From Mortierella alpina (lineage: Eukaryota; Mortierellomycota; Mortierellomycetes; Mortierellales; Mortierellaceae): a stretch of 64,000 nt of DNA. The number at the start of each line of letters is the position of its first letter. Within the stretch, counting starts at the first letter, position 1. The DNA is taken from positions 1,302,001 through 1,366,000 of the forward strand of contig JANATF010000006.1 of assembly GCA_029449245.1 (NCBI GenBank). Reading direction: 5' to 3'. The notes under the pieces were generated by a model, which saw nothing but the letters and a program-made list of their open reading frames with translations, had not been told where the DNA came from and did no database searches. The position numbers and the translations under genes were made by a program. Positions 1 to 9,900 of this stretch are shown piece by piece.

Positions 1-3000
1 CGTATTCCAAGACATGCGACGTTGCTTCGACTCGGTCAGTTGCGGCGAAGGCGGAATGCTCTCCCTAGGCCTGAGACGCCTCAAGGCGCCAGCTGACTTT
101 ATCCAACTGTGTGAGAACATCGCCACAACAAAAGTCAACCGGGTCATCACAGAGTATGGCATCACCGACGACTATAGACCTGAATGCGGCCTGGACCAAG
201 GTGGTGTTGAGTGCCCACTGCTGTGGAGGATAGCCTACGACGCACTGCTCTGCGAGGTTATGGAAACCATGCAAGGATATAGCATGGCAGACGCAGCAAC
301 GTTTCTGGCAGTGGCATGTCTTGCCTTCGTCGATGATACAACATGGGTGTCGGACTCCAGAGAACATATGCAAGAGATACTGGACATCGCGACATCCTTC
401 TTCAAGATACACGGAATCGAAATCAACGCAAAGAAGACAGTCGTTCTGGCCCTCAATCCTTCCGGACCCGATCACGACCAGACCTTAACATACGGCACGC
501 CTCCAGAACAACTCACACCAATCGCAAAGGACGAAGCGACAAGAATCCTCGGTGTATGGGTCAACGCCACTGGTGCCGTGAAGCCAACGCAACTTTTGGT
601 TGAAAGCGACGTCAAGACAATCTGTAGCATTCTCAGACGGAAAGCTGTAACAGACCGACAAGTGGTATACATCATCAACAGCGTCCTACTGCCAAGGATC
701 GCATACAAGATCTCTATCCAAGTGCTCTGCAAGTCATGGCTGGTCCGACTCACTGGAATGTATATGAAACTCTGCAAGTCCAAATGCAAGTTGCCCTCCA
801 CGACACCCAACAGCATCCAACACCACCACCGTCTTGGAGCGATCCGCGCTCTTGTGGACGTCCAAGCTGAGGAACAGATCTCTTCGTTGCATAACAGGCT
901 GAACGATGATGGGCTCATAGGCAGACTCACAAGGGAACGCCTACTAGCGCTCCAAGCGCGCTCAAGAATGGCCGAATCACCGGTTGCGCATCCCGCCTTG
1001 GTGAAGAAAAGCAAGCACAGCCTGACCAGTAGTATTTGCGAGATTATGGCTGAAAGGAACTTTGCTTTTTCCGTTGACTTGAGTATGGACTTGAACGTCC
1101 CTCAGGGCTCTATGACGATAGCAGAATGGGGAGGGCGTTGGATATCAGAGGACACTCTGAAGACTCTGTCTGAAAAAAGGATCCTATACGCGGAGCAATT
1201 GTTTAACGGTGAAAAAACAGAACTAATTTCTTGGTCATCCCTTCGTTCTCGTTTCAACTTTAAATCCAAAAACACACCTAGATGGTACTTGGAACTTACC
1301 GACGCCGCCAACCGAGAGGAACGATCGGGTGAGACGTGGTGCACAAACTGGATAGCTGGCCGCCGCACCCAGATCCATGCAGCCATAGCGGAACTCGAAC
1401 GACCAATGGTCCTACCCGAAATTCTGACCGAAGAGGAATCCGAGGACGGGCCTGAAAGCACAGTCGAAAGTAGCAGCGATGAGCAGACCGAGAGTGAGGT
1501 AGAGGTGCAGGAAATAGTTCCACCACCCGCTCCTGTAGAGATCGCGACGTTGCCCTCTGTTGCCGCAGCGATCACGATACCGCCTCAAGCTGACGCGCCC
1601 CGAGAACGGCGTCCTTTCTGCCTGGACAACAGAGCCAGCACAAAAAGATTTCGCGAGACTTGGCGCCAAAGAAACGAGCGGAGAGAACGGTACATCAAAC
1701 GCGGCGCACCTGTACGAGGAAGACTCACGGATTATGCCAGAGACAACTTGGAATGCGAGTTCGAACGCAAGGAGAAACGCGAGGAGAAAGAATGGGCGGT
1801 TTTCGAGGCTCAGTTTCAGCGGCAGGAGAGAAAGAAGCAGCTCCAACGTGAACGGGCGCTGCTGGTCCAACGCGAGCGGGAACAGCAGCAGCGGGAGCGT
1901 CAGCGAGAACAGCAGCAGCGGGAGCGCCAACGAGAACAGCAGCAGCGGGAGCGCCAGCGAGAACAAAGACGTCGACAGCGACGACAACAACGTCTAGAAG
2001 CGAAACGGCACCGGCAAGTCCAGAAGCAGAGGGTGGCACAGGAGAGAAGGCGCCGAGCAATGTCTGACATGGATAGGCAACGGCGGGCAAGGAGCAAACA
2101 ATGGACCAAGTACTCGAAAATGACTGATGCCAAGCTGGAAGAAACATTGGGTAGAGAAGCTCGGGAGGCGCTGAGCAACCATAGTCCAGATCTCAAGGAC
2201 TACGAGGCTGCGGACGAAAATGGACCTCGGCGAAGTATGCAGCAAGAACTCTGGGAGGACGTTGTCAAGGAGAGAACGAGACTCGAGGAGGAAAACGTGG
2301 ACAAGCTGACGTTCTACTCGGACGGCTCTCTGACGGACATGGGCAAACCCTCCGTAAGTATGGCGTTCGGAGTTATACAGAAGAAGGCCGACAACCAGTG
2401 TCGGGATATTGTTGGCGGACAGACAGAAGGGCACGCCTCGTCCACAAAAGCAGAGCTGGTTGGCTTACTAGCAGCGATCATGATCAGCCCCAGGGACAGA
2501 GACGTTCAGGTATTTACTGACAACGCGGCTGTGGTGCAAAACTTCAGAACACTGGTGAAGAACAGGGCGAATGCAACGCAGAGACAAAAGGTGCGAACGA
2601 CATATGCAGGATGGTGGGCATGGGTCGCTGACGAGTACCAGAGACAAGGCTGCCGGGTCACGGTCACGTGGGTCAGAGGGCATGATGGGGATGTAGGGAA
2701 TGAGGCAGCAGATCTACTTGCGAAAAGGTCGCACCACGCGAGGCATGTCTGGAAGTTCGACGTGCGACATTTTGGACTGATCAAATGCCACGCCACGATG
2801 AGTAACCAGCTGTTGGAGGAGGACGTCAGACGCACACTCAGGATCCAGTCGGCTGCGCGCATACACTACAAGTGGACAGAACAGAATAGGACCAAGGCCC
2901 ATATCAAGGACTGGAGGAAGGTCGACTGGACAGCATCATTGACCATCATTCACGACAAGAACCAGCCAATGTCTCTCCACACCAGCCCTTCGGACTGCAG

Positions 3001-4106
3001 CAAGAGAGCGCATCGCATCAAGAAACTACACGGCATGCTGCCCACACTCACGGTCATGAAGCAGCGGAACCCGGACCTGTATGACGACGACAGTTGCAGA
3101 CGATGCTATGAGCAGTATCCGACGCCAGAGACCGAGGAGCACATGTGGGATTGCCCTGCGAGCATGGAGACGCAAAGGATAGGATGGAAGGAAGCAATAG
3201 AGATGGTGAACCATGACGGGAATCGTATGGTTAACAAGCAAGAGAAGGTGTGGGAACTCAGGAAGAAGAAGGCGGAGCAAAGCAAGAAGCCTTTCACGAC
3301 GCCAAGACCAACGTTCACATCGTTGCCAGCAAAGGATATCAAGGACTCTTTATTATGGATCGCCGGCGCGCGAGACAGGATCCAATCCGAGATCGACAGC
3401 GACGATGGCAGCGACGACGACAGCGACGACCACGACATGTTCGACCCCACGAACGATTGGCACGTTCACGATCTATACCGAGGATTGGTACCCATACTTT
3501 TGGCTACAATATGGGCAGGAATGTTCGTGACAAACCATAGCACCGCAAGATACATGGTTGCACGGTTTGTACAGGCCATCGAGGAGTACATGCGCAAATG
3601 GATCTGGAACAGTCGATGCGAACTCACTGTCGACTGGGAGAAATCGGAAGGAATTACCACTGTGAGCAAACGCGCCCGAGGACGCACGAGTGTTGGGGAC
3701 CACTCTGGGAGCAGTGGTGATTTCTCCGATCTATCCTTGAGACAGGGACTAGCGGTTGATGTGAAAGTGACAAATGCTGCAGCGGACGAGCGAGTCATTG
3801 GAAATTTTCATGGGAGGAACACACTCAATGTTATGGAACGCCTTGGGAGGTTGCAAAGTTTGTTTTTGATCGACGACTCCGACTAAAAGAGGCCTAGTGT
3901 CCAACAGGTCACGTAGAGGACGGGTCCGGCCGTTCATGCGTCTGGGGTTATGGACGCGGAGGGATACTGGCCGGCGCGGGCTGGCGCGGCAGTAACGGGG
4001 GAGCCGTGGTTGCTCAACTAACGGCCTAGTCCTACATAGTTTTGAATCGCCCTCCTATCATGCTCCCGGGGATCGTAGTTATCAAAAAAAAAAAAAAAAA
4101 AAAAAA
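1..4106 (+). mobile_element. LINE (non-LTR) retrotransposon, 5' part outside window
   Basis: The element enters at the window edge inside the reverse transcriptase and runs through an RNase H domain to a stop at 3884-3886. A GC-rich 3' UTR of about 200 bp follows, and then a run of 23 A at 4084-4106. An RT plus RNase H ORF, no LTR and a poly-A tail are the hallmarks of a LINE. The endonuclease and any ORF1 would lie upstream of the window. No target duplication can be assigned because the 5' end is missing. A second short piece of the same family lies at 58842-58951. Confidence 0.9.
2..3886 (+). CDS. LINE ORF2-like protein: reverse transcriptase, basic coiled coil, RNase H (5' partial)
   Basis: Target-primed reverse transcription protein of a non-LTR element. 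The frame is already open at base 2 and begins with RT motif A (QDMRRCFDSV), followed by QGGVECPLLW (motif B) and FVDDT (catalytic YADD-equivalent, about residue 107). Around residues 580-700 there is a long Q/R/E-rich basic coiled coil coded by near-identical 24-27 bp repeats (QQQRERQRE units at 1880-1970). RNase H follows at about residues 770-890 with the DEDD residues visible: FYSDGS, TKAEL, FTDNAA and NEAADLL. A Cys/His cluster (CRRCYEQYP...HMWDC) is at about residue 1030, as in many LINE C-termini. The ORF has no internal stop, so this copy may be recent. The start lies upstream of the window; the ATG at 14 is only the first Met in view. Confidence 0.9.
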   Translation, partial: VFQDMRRCFDSVSCGEGGMLSLGLRRLKAPADFIQLCENIATTKVNRVITEYGITDDYRPECGLDQGGVECPLLWRIAYDALLCEVMETMQGYSMADAATFLAVACLAFVDDTTWVSDSREHMQEILDIATSFFKIHGIEINAKKTVVLALNPSGPDHDQTLTYGTPPEQLTPIAKDEATRILGVWVNATGAVKPTQLLVESDVKTICSILRRKAVTDRQVVYIINSVLLPRIAYKISIQVLCKSWLVRLTGMYMKLCKSKCKLPSTTPNSIQHHHRLGAIRALVDVQAEEQISSLHNRLNDDGLIGRLTRERLLALQARSRMAESPVAHPALVKKSKHSLTSSICEIMAERNFAFSVDLSMDLNVPQGSMTIAEWGGRWISEDTLKTLSEKRILYAEQLFNGEKTELISWSSLRSRFNFKSKNTPRWYLELTDAANREERSGETWCTNWIAGRRTQIHAAIAELERPMVLPEILTEEESEDGPESTVESSSDEQTESEVEVQEIVPPPAPVEIATLPSVAAAITIPPQADAPRERRPFCLDNRASTKRFRETWRQRNERRERYIKRGAPVRGRLTDYARDNLECEFERKEKREEKEWAVFEAQFQRQERKKQLQRERALLVQREREQQQRERQREQQQRERQREQQQRERQREQRRRQRRQQRLEAKRHRQVQKQRVAQERRRRAMSDMDRQRRARSKQWTKYSKMTDAKLEETLGREAREALSNHSPDLKDYEAADENGPRRSMQQELWEDVVKERTRLEEENVDKLTFYSDGSLTDMGKPSVSMAFGVIQKKADNQCRDIVGGQTEGHASSTKAELVGLLAAIMISPRDRDVQVFTDNAAVVQNFRTLVKNRANATQRQKVRTTYAGWWAWVADEYQRQGCRVTVTWVRGHDGDVGNEAADLLAKRSHHARHVWKFDVRHFGLIKCHATMSNQLLEEDVRRTLRIQSAARIHYKWTEQNRTKAHIKDWRKVDWTASLTIIHDKNQPMSLHTSPSDCSKRAHRIKKLHGMLPTLTVMKQRNPDLYDDDSCRRCYEQYPTPETEEHMWDCPASMETQRIGWKEAIEMVNHDGNRMVNKQEKVWELRKKKAEQSKKPFTTPRPTFTSLPAKDIKDSLLWIAGARDRIQSEIDSDDGSDDDSDDHDMFDPTNDWHVHDLYRGLVPILLATIWAGMFVTNHSTARYMVARFVQAIEEYMRKWIWNSRCELTVDWEKSEGITTVSKRARGRTSVGDHSGSSGDFSDLSLRQGLAVDVKVTNAAADERVIGNFHGRNTLNVMERLGRLQSLFLIDDSD

Positions 4107-4450
4107 GTATATGGTTCGTTCTGGTTCGTATAGGTTCGTATGGCGGTCGGATCGTATACGGCTCGTTCTGGTTCGTATAGCGGTCGGATCGTATATGGTT
4201 CGTATAGGTTCGTATGGCGGTCGGATCGTATACGGATCGTGTTAGAGGTTCGTATGGCAATCGGTTCGCATGGTAGTTGTTTCGTATGGCGGTCGGTTCG
4301 TATGGGACTTCGGCTAATCCGATGTTCGGATCGTATTTTATGTAGAACAACCGAAGCCGATACGAAAACCTGTCGGATCGTATGGAGCCTCTATCCCATA
4401 CGAATGAATGGCATTCGGATCGGATCGTACCTCGTATTGCGGCTCGACAC
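4107..4450. repeat. Degenerate tandem repeat (GGTTCGTAT / GGTCGGATCGTAT units)
   Basis: Directly after the LINE poly-A come about a dozen imperfect units built on GTTCGTATGGCGGTCGGATC, of variable length near 26 bp, with inverted versions towards the right (CCGATACG, CCCATACG). It has no coding capacity; the ORFs seen here are by-products of the repeat. The right edge cuts straight into a gypsy gag gene at about 4467, so the repeat is either the LINE target site or part of an unidentified element. Confidence 0.8.
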
Positions 4451-4466
4451 CGAGACCCTACTTAGA

Positions 4467-4984
4467 GGGGCACCTTGTAAGAAGCATGTCTTGGCTGAAT
4501 CCTCCATGACTTTACGAGCCTCCTCATGCATCTCCGGTGTGCAGAGGACGGCTAGGTATCGGCGCGTCCTCCCAACGTATTCGGATACGGTCGAGGTCAT
4601 GCGGATGGAGTAGAGCAATGTGCGGATGTGATCATAGAAGCCGGCGGGACGGAACTCGGTGCGGAAGGCTTCGACAAAAATGGACCAGTCAGTGGAGTCC
4701 GGCAGATACTGTCCATCCCACCAGAGTAGGCCGGTGGAGCCAAGGTAAGCGATGGCGGTGACTGTGCGGGACACATCGGCGATGTTTGCGCCAAGGAAGA
4801 AGCGGCGTACGGTGGTAAACCATGCCTCGCAAGCAAATCCATCGCGCACGCCGTTGAAAGGGGCAGGGGTTGGATATCTGTAAGAGGGTAGGAGTACCGA
4901 AAAGGTGGGAGCAGGTGTGTTGGCGGAGGTGTTGGCAGTGGGAACAGTGGTTGGAACATTGGTGTAGCTGGGTTGATCAGCCAT
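4467..4984 (-). pseudogene. gag of element E, 3' truncated
   Basis: Capsid-type Gag of a Ty3/gypsy retrotransposon. The ATG at 4984 opens a low-complexity T/P/N-rich leader followed by FNGVRDGFACEAWFTTVRRF, GLLWWDG, FRTEFRPAGF and RMTSTVSEYVGRTRRYLAVL. These blocks align one for one with Gag of element D (GERDGFKCEAWLATLRRY, ALWWEG, FREAFRPRNF, KMTSTLAEYVTRFRRLIAVL). Homology stops after FLQGAPL; the remaining codons of the open frame (down to 4391) are repeat DNA. No zinc knuckle or pol survives. Confidence 0.85.
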
Positions 4985-5057
4985 GATGGCTAGGGGCAGA
5001 GGTTATCAAGGTGAGTATGTTTTATCAGTGGATCGAGGTAACGAGCCTTTGCTACCA

Positions 5058-5257
5058 TGTAATAGCTAAAGCAAGTGGGGGTTCTGGGGCTGGGGTCAGG
5101 GGAGCTTGGGTGAGAATCGTCTGATCTTATTACAGAGGGGGCAACCATCTATTTATCTATCTTTGTGTGGGACCAAGCATGGTCGCGTTCCAGTCTCGTA
5201 CGGCTTGGCGTTATCCTTGTTCTTGTCCCTTACGATGCACCCTCAACTCCTGTTACA
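5058..5257 (-). repeat. 5' LTR of element E (200 bp)
   Basis: Read on the minus strand it begins TGTAACAGG and ends ATTACA, immediately followed by TGGTAGCAAAGG, a primer-binding site nearly identical to that of element D. TG...CA ends and the adjoining primer site define it as an LTR. Confidence 0.8.
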
Positions 5258-5776
5258 ATAAGCAGCGCCTTCTTGACGGTCCAAGCCTCACCAACGACGT
5301 ATACAGATCATATCGACAACGGTTCGACCAGTTGAAGAACTTGAGGCTAACAACAAAACCAGGCCCGTCAACAAGGTAATGACTTCAGCAAAGTTGCAGA
5401 TCAACGCTACTATGATTTGCGACTTATAATAACCGAGATTAACATGTCGCTTTTGTCCTTACACTGCTAGGCTCTCCTTCTATGTTGCTCGTGGTTCGAC
5501 CAGAAACCAATTTCGTCCAATTTTTGCATCAAAGGAGTCGACCTTGGCCGGTACGCGTTACAAGGATATAAGCACTGCAAAACCTCGCAGCCAAGAGCTA
5601 CCCAAGCAGGCACAGGTACAACGGAAGCGCCCGCCAGCGGCCAAGAAGGAGGTTAAGAAGAAAAAAAGAGAAGGACGAGCCAGGGTCAAGCCCAAGACGG
5701 ATGCAAAGCGGAATGTCAAAGACGCAACAAGACAGGACCGCGACCTTCGCAGGAAACACCCGACAAAAACACTGTG
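5258..5776 (+). pseudogene. FEN/XPG-Fanzor gene copy 1, segment 1 of 3 (5' truncated)
   Basis: Nearly identical to 45510-46028 of the intact copy 2. It covers the end of the FEN/XPG domain (codons ending in KPGPSTR), the first intron with the same GT-AG sites, and the lysine-rich linker (KKEVKKKKREGRARVK). The first about 910 coding bases and the promoter are missing because element E abuts at 5257. The segment is cut at 5776 by element D, with target duplication CTGTG. The missing 5' end could lie beyond the window start. Confidence 0.9.
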
Positions 5777-5876
5777 TGTAACAGTAGTGGCCAGTCACAA
5801 CGAGTATATAGAGTAGGGTAGTACGATACTTGCAAATACAACTCTTTTCCAGCTATTAGACCTGACCCCTGCTACA
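5777..5876 (+). repeat. 5' LTR of element D (100 bp)
   Basis: Begins TGTAACAGTAG and ends CTGCTACA. It is identical to 10783-10882. The primer-binding site TGGTAGCAAAGG starts at the next base. Confidence 0.95.
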
Positions 5877-6051
5877 TGGTAGCAAAGGTTCCTCGACCAC
5901 CGACACCCTGACCTCACCTAGCCCCAGACCCAGACCCTGCTTCCCTACCCGCTTCACCTTGACCCTGACACCCTGAACCCAACACCCTGCCGTCACCCTG
6001 CTTACCCCTGACCCCATCGACCTCCTCACTTCGCGCCTCGAACGCCTCACG

Positions 6052-6984
6052 ATGGCCGCCTTTGTCTCCCTCTTCGCGACCCCCATCCCCGAGAATGCCA
6101 CCATGCCAGCAATTAAAATACGACCCCCCGAGCCATACGAGGGAGAGCGCGATGGCTTCAAGTGCGAAGCCTGGTTAGCCACCCTCCGCCGATACCTCAT
6201 CGGCGCTCATGTCCCCGTCGCCGAGCGTACCCTGCACTCGGTGATGCTCCTCAAAGGGCCGGCCGCTCTCTGGTGGGAAGGCCTACGATTGCCCGACGAC
6301 ACCCATATCGACATCTTCGTCAGTAGCTTCCGCGAAGCCTTTCGCCCCCGCAACTTCATTGAGTCTGTGCGCGCAGAGCTCCTGCGCATTAAGATGACCT
6401 CCACCTTGGCGGAGTATGTCACCAGATTCCGCCGACTTATCGCGGTACTAACTCCTGAGGGTGCAGGAGGACTCAACGTTGCCGTCGAGGAGTTCGGTCG
6501 CACGGTATTCATGCAAGGGCTCACACCCGAGCTACACCGCATGATCTTCGCCAACATGCAGCTAGCGACCGCGAACATCGAGGATGTGATTAGCGCTGCA
6601 GAATATTACACTAACTTTATCGGCACCAGCTCCTCCTCTGCGACCCCCCTCGCCCCACCACGCCACAACCCAATGGCCATGGACATCGACAACATCCAGG
6701 TTGTAGTCAACGCCATCATGCAGGCTCAGCAACAACACGGTTACCGCCCCAACAACCAGCAACGCCCTCGCCCCAGCAACAACCGTTATAAAAATAGCAA
6801 CAACCGCAACAACTGGGCGCCCACCCCCCGCTTGACCCCTGCAGAGCGACAACGCCTCATTGAAACCGGCGGTTGTTTCAGATGCCGCAAGAGCGGACAT
6901 CAATCGTGGGAAGGTGTTTGCGCCAATTTCATTGAAACCAACGAGGGCGCTCCTTCGGGAAACGCCCCCAGCGGTCAAGCTTAG
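6052..6984 (+). CDS. Gag polyprotein of element D
   Basis: 310-aa structural Gag that would form the virus-like particle. A retrotransposon capsid-type core lies at about residues 20-190 (GFKCEAWLATLRRYLIGAH, ALWWEGLRLP, KMTSTLAEYVTRFRRL), followed by an N/Q/R-rich basic stretch (about 220-265). A zinc-knuckle-like motif, CFRCRKSGHQSWEGVC, has spacing CX2CX4HX6C instead of the usual CX4H-X4-C. The ATG at 6052 is the first in frame after the leader. The stop TAG at 6982-6984 lies beyond a perfect slippery heptamer at 6957-6963, so a fraction of ribosomes should pass into pol. Confidence 0.9.
   Translation: MAAFVSLFATPIPENATMPAIKIRPPEPYEGERDGFKCEAWLATLRRYLIGAHVPVAERTLHSVMLLKGPAALWWEGLRLPDDTHIDIFVSSFREAFRPRNFIESVRAELLRIKMTSTLAEYVTRFRRLIAVLTPEGAGGLNVAVEEFGRTVFMQGLTPELHRMIFANMQLATANIEDVISAAEYYTNFIGTSSSSATPLAPPRHNPMAMDIDNIQVVVNAIMQAQQQHGYRPNNQQRPRPSNNRYKNSNNRNNWAPTPRLTPAERQRLIETGGCFRCRKSGHQSWEGVCANFIETNEGAPSGNAPSGQA
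6957..6963 (+). promoter_or_regulatory. Predicted -1 ribosomal frameshift site (GGGAAAC), element D
   Basis: In the gag frame the bases read G GGA AAC, the exact X XXY YYZ register for -1 slippage, 21 nt before the gag stop. The -1 frame is open from 6936 into pol. The same heptamer in the same register occurs at the gag end of element C. Confidence 0.75.
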
Positions 6985-9900
6985 TCCAGGACTTGATCGC
7001 TGAAGCCCCCTCCCTTTCTCCTCTGGACAAAGGGAGTGAGACCTGCTCCCAGGCAAGTGTCTGTTCTATTTCTGCAAATAAAATTGCTCCTGAACGGAAT
7101 GCTTGCCACCTGCCTATGCTCGCTCCCTCACTTGCAAACGAGAATGATACTCTGGATACTCACCCCGCCCCCAACCCCACGCCCCCTGTTGCGCAACCTT
7201 GCCATGACCCATCTGTGGTGTTTAGATTGCCTGAGAGGACAGACCTGGACCCACTCTCCTCAACCGCGTCTGCACCCGTGCTCACTAAGAGCAAACTGAG
7301 ACGTATGAACAAGCGTGCTGTCCGGCTGCAGTCCTTCACAGTGACTGAGGCTGAGCGCACACTGCTCACATTCATTGGCTCGATCAATGGACACCCTGCA
7401 CGCATCCTCATCGATGGCGGTGCCGAGGGTAACGTCATCAGCTCCTCATTTCAAAAACGACATTCGCTCCCTCTCCATTCCCGCAACCCCATCCCCATTG
7501 TCCTTCCTGACGGCTCCTCCTCCATCACTCAACACACTGTCCCCATCACCCTCACCCGCGACAATTACTCCGACAATCTCAACCCCCTCCTCTACCCTCT
7601 CAAATCATACGACTTGATCCTCGGGAAGCCATGGCTCACTACAGTCAACCCTGAAATCAATTGGCGCACCAACGACCTGCACTTCCAGCACCATGGAGGC
7701 CACGTTGTCTGGTCATGTCGAGGGTTCGCGCCCTCTTCAATCACAGCTAAGTCCGGCGGTCGTCTCCTGAACCACATGCACTTCCACGCCCTCGCTGCAC
7801 AACCCGGCAACGAAGTGTTTCTTGCATTAGTGAAGACCACCTCAGCCATCACCCCCTCCACACCGCCAGTTCCTGCTGATGTCCTTCCCATCCTCGACGA
7901 GTTTCGTGATGTCTTCCCCACTTCCCTTCCTGACGGTCTCCCACCAGACCGAGGCGACGCAATGAAAATCGACACCGACCCCACAGCAGACCCTCCTGTG
8001 CGACCAGTCATTCGGCTGTCCATCGCAGAACTGGATGAGCTCAGGAAGCAGTTGGACGAATTGCTCAAAAAGAAATTCATCAAACCGAGCACATCCCCCT
8101 ATGGCGCTCCCGTCCTTTTTGTCAAAAAGAAGGACGGCTCCCTGCGCATGTGTGTGGACTATCGTGGTCTCAACAGGATCACTCGCAAAAACCGACACCC
8201 CCTCCCCCGCATCGACGAACTCATCGACCGGTTCAGGGGTGCACAGTTTTTCACCAAACTTGATCTTCTTTCTGGTTACCATCAACAACGCGTTTATGAA
8301 CCCCATACCCACAAAACAGCGTTTCGATGTCGTTACGGTCATTTTGAGTTTAACGTCGTACCATTTGGTTTGACTAACGCTCCCGCCTCATTCTCCAACA
8401 TGATGCTCAACGTCTTTGACCCCGGCCTTGACAAGTGGGTTGTCATCTACTTGGACGACATACTCATCTACTCGAAGACGAAGGCTGAACATCTGGAACA
8501 CCTCAGGAAAGCACTGGCCCTACTTCGGAAGCACGGCTTATACGCCAAACTTAGCAAGTGTTCATTCATGCAGGAGCAGACGGAGTTCCTAGGCCATGTC
8601 ATTTCGAAGGACGGGATCCACACCAACGCCGGGCTTGTTCGCGCCATCCGCGAGTGGCCCCGACCCAGCAAGCAGAAGGATGTACAACAGTTCATTGGAC
8701 TTGCTCAATTCTACCAGCAGTACATTGACGGATTTGCTGACATCGCGTTACCGTTGACTGGACTCTTAGGTGAGGGCGTGCCATTCTCTTGGGATCCTGA
8801 CAAGGAACACGCCTTCACCGCTCTCAAGGACGCCATCAGCAAAGCACCGGTACTCAGGATCTTTGACCCCGACCTAGCCACCACTGTTGAAGCCGATGCG
8901 TCTGGATTCGCTGTTGGAGCCGTGCTTTTTCAGACAGACGAACATGGAGTCTCGAGACCAGTGGCGTTCACATCCAGGAAGATGAATTCTGCAGAGAGGA
9001 ACTATCCAACACACGAACAGGAGCTGCTGGCTGTCGTTCACGCGCTGAAGACATGGCGTTATTACCTGGATGGATCACACTTCGTCGTGTACACGGATCA
9101 CGCCACGCTTCGCCACTTCCCAACGCAGCCCAAGCTGACTCGCAGACAGGCACGTTGGATGGAGTTGCTACAGGAGTACGACTTCGACTTCAAGTACAAG
9201 CGTGGCGCAGACAACATCGTACCGGACGCCCTCTCCAGACGACCAGACCACAAAGACCCAGACCCGGTGGCACTACACTCGTTGGCCGTACAGTTGGACC
9301 CAGGATTGAGGCAGCGCCTGATCGATAGTTACCCGGATGATCCTAAACTCGGTCCTATCTATGAAAGCTGCCTCCAGGGAAGTTGCCCACAGAGATACTC
9401 GCTCCATGAGAATCTCTTGTTTGTTGAACGACATGGCATGAACCTTGTTTGCATTCCTCAGAAGTCTGACATTCGTCTTTCTCTCTTGCATGACGCTCAT
9501 GACTCGGCCATAGCAGGACACTTGGGATTTGACAAGACTTATGACCAATTGAGACGAACAGCGTATTGGCCAAGGATTGCGCGAGACACAAGGACGTACA
9601 TCGAGACCTGCGAGAGTTGTCAACGCAACAAGCCCAGCCGCCAGAGACCAGCAGGACTTCTTCAACCACTTGAGATACCGGATCAACGCTGGGACACTGT
9701 GACCATGGACTTCATCGTACAGCTACCAAGGACACCTCGAGGGTTCGATGCCATCACGGTCTTCGTGGACAAACTCTCCAAGCAAGTACACTTTGTCGCC
9801 AGCAAAACAACCGACACTGCTCCTGACGTCGCGCGGATCTTTTTTGACAATATTTTTCGGCTGCATGGAATGCCCACCTCCATCGTCTCGGACCGCGATG

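Larger units (their letters stand above)
4467..5257 (-). mobile_element. Truncated Ty3/gypsy element E (5' LTR plus start of gag)
   Basis: Minus-strand fragment consisting of a 200-bp 5' LTR (5058-5257, TGTAACAG...TTACA), a primer-binding site (TGGTAGCAAAGGCTCG read on minus, 5042-5057), a short leader and the first about 170 codons of gag. The rest of the element is missing; it ends abruptly at about 4467 against the tandem repeat. The LTR abuts Fanzor copy 1 (ATAAGCAGCG at 5258), so E inserted into that copy. Its gag and primer site resemble element D, so E and D are related families. Confidence 0.85.

Noticed and set aside
4107-4450. CRISPR-like array
   Set aside because: Units vary in length and sequence, there are no regular spacers, and the context is eukaryotic.
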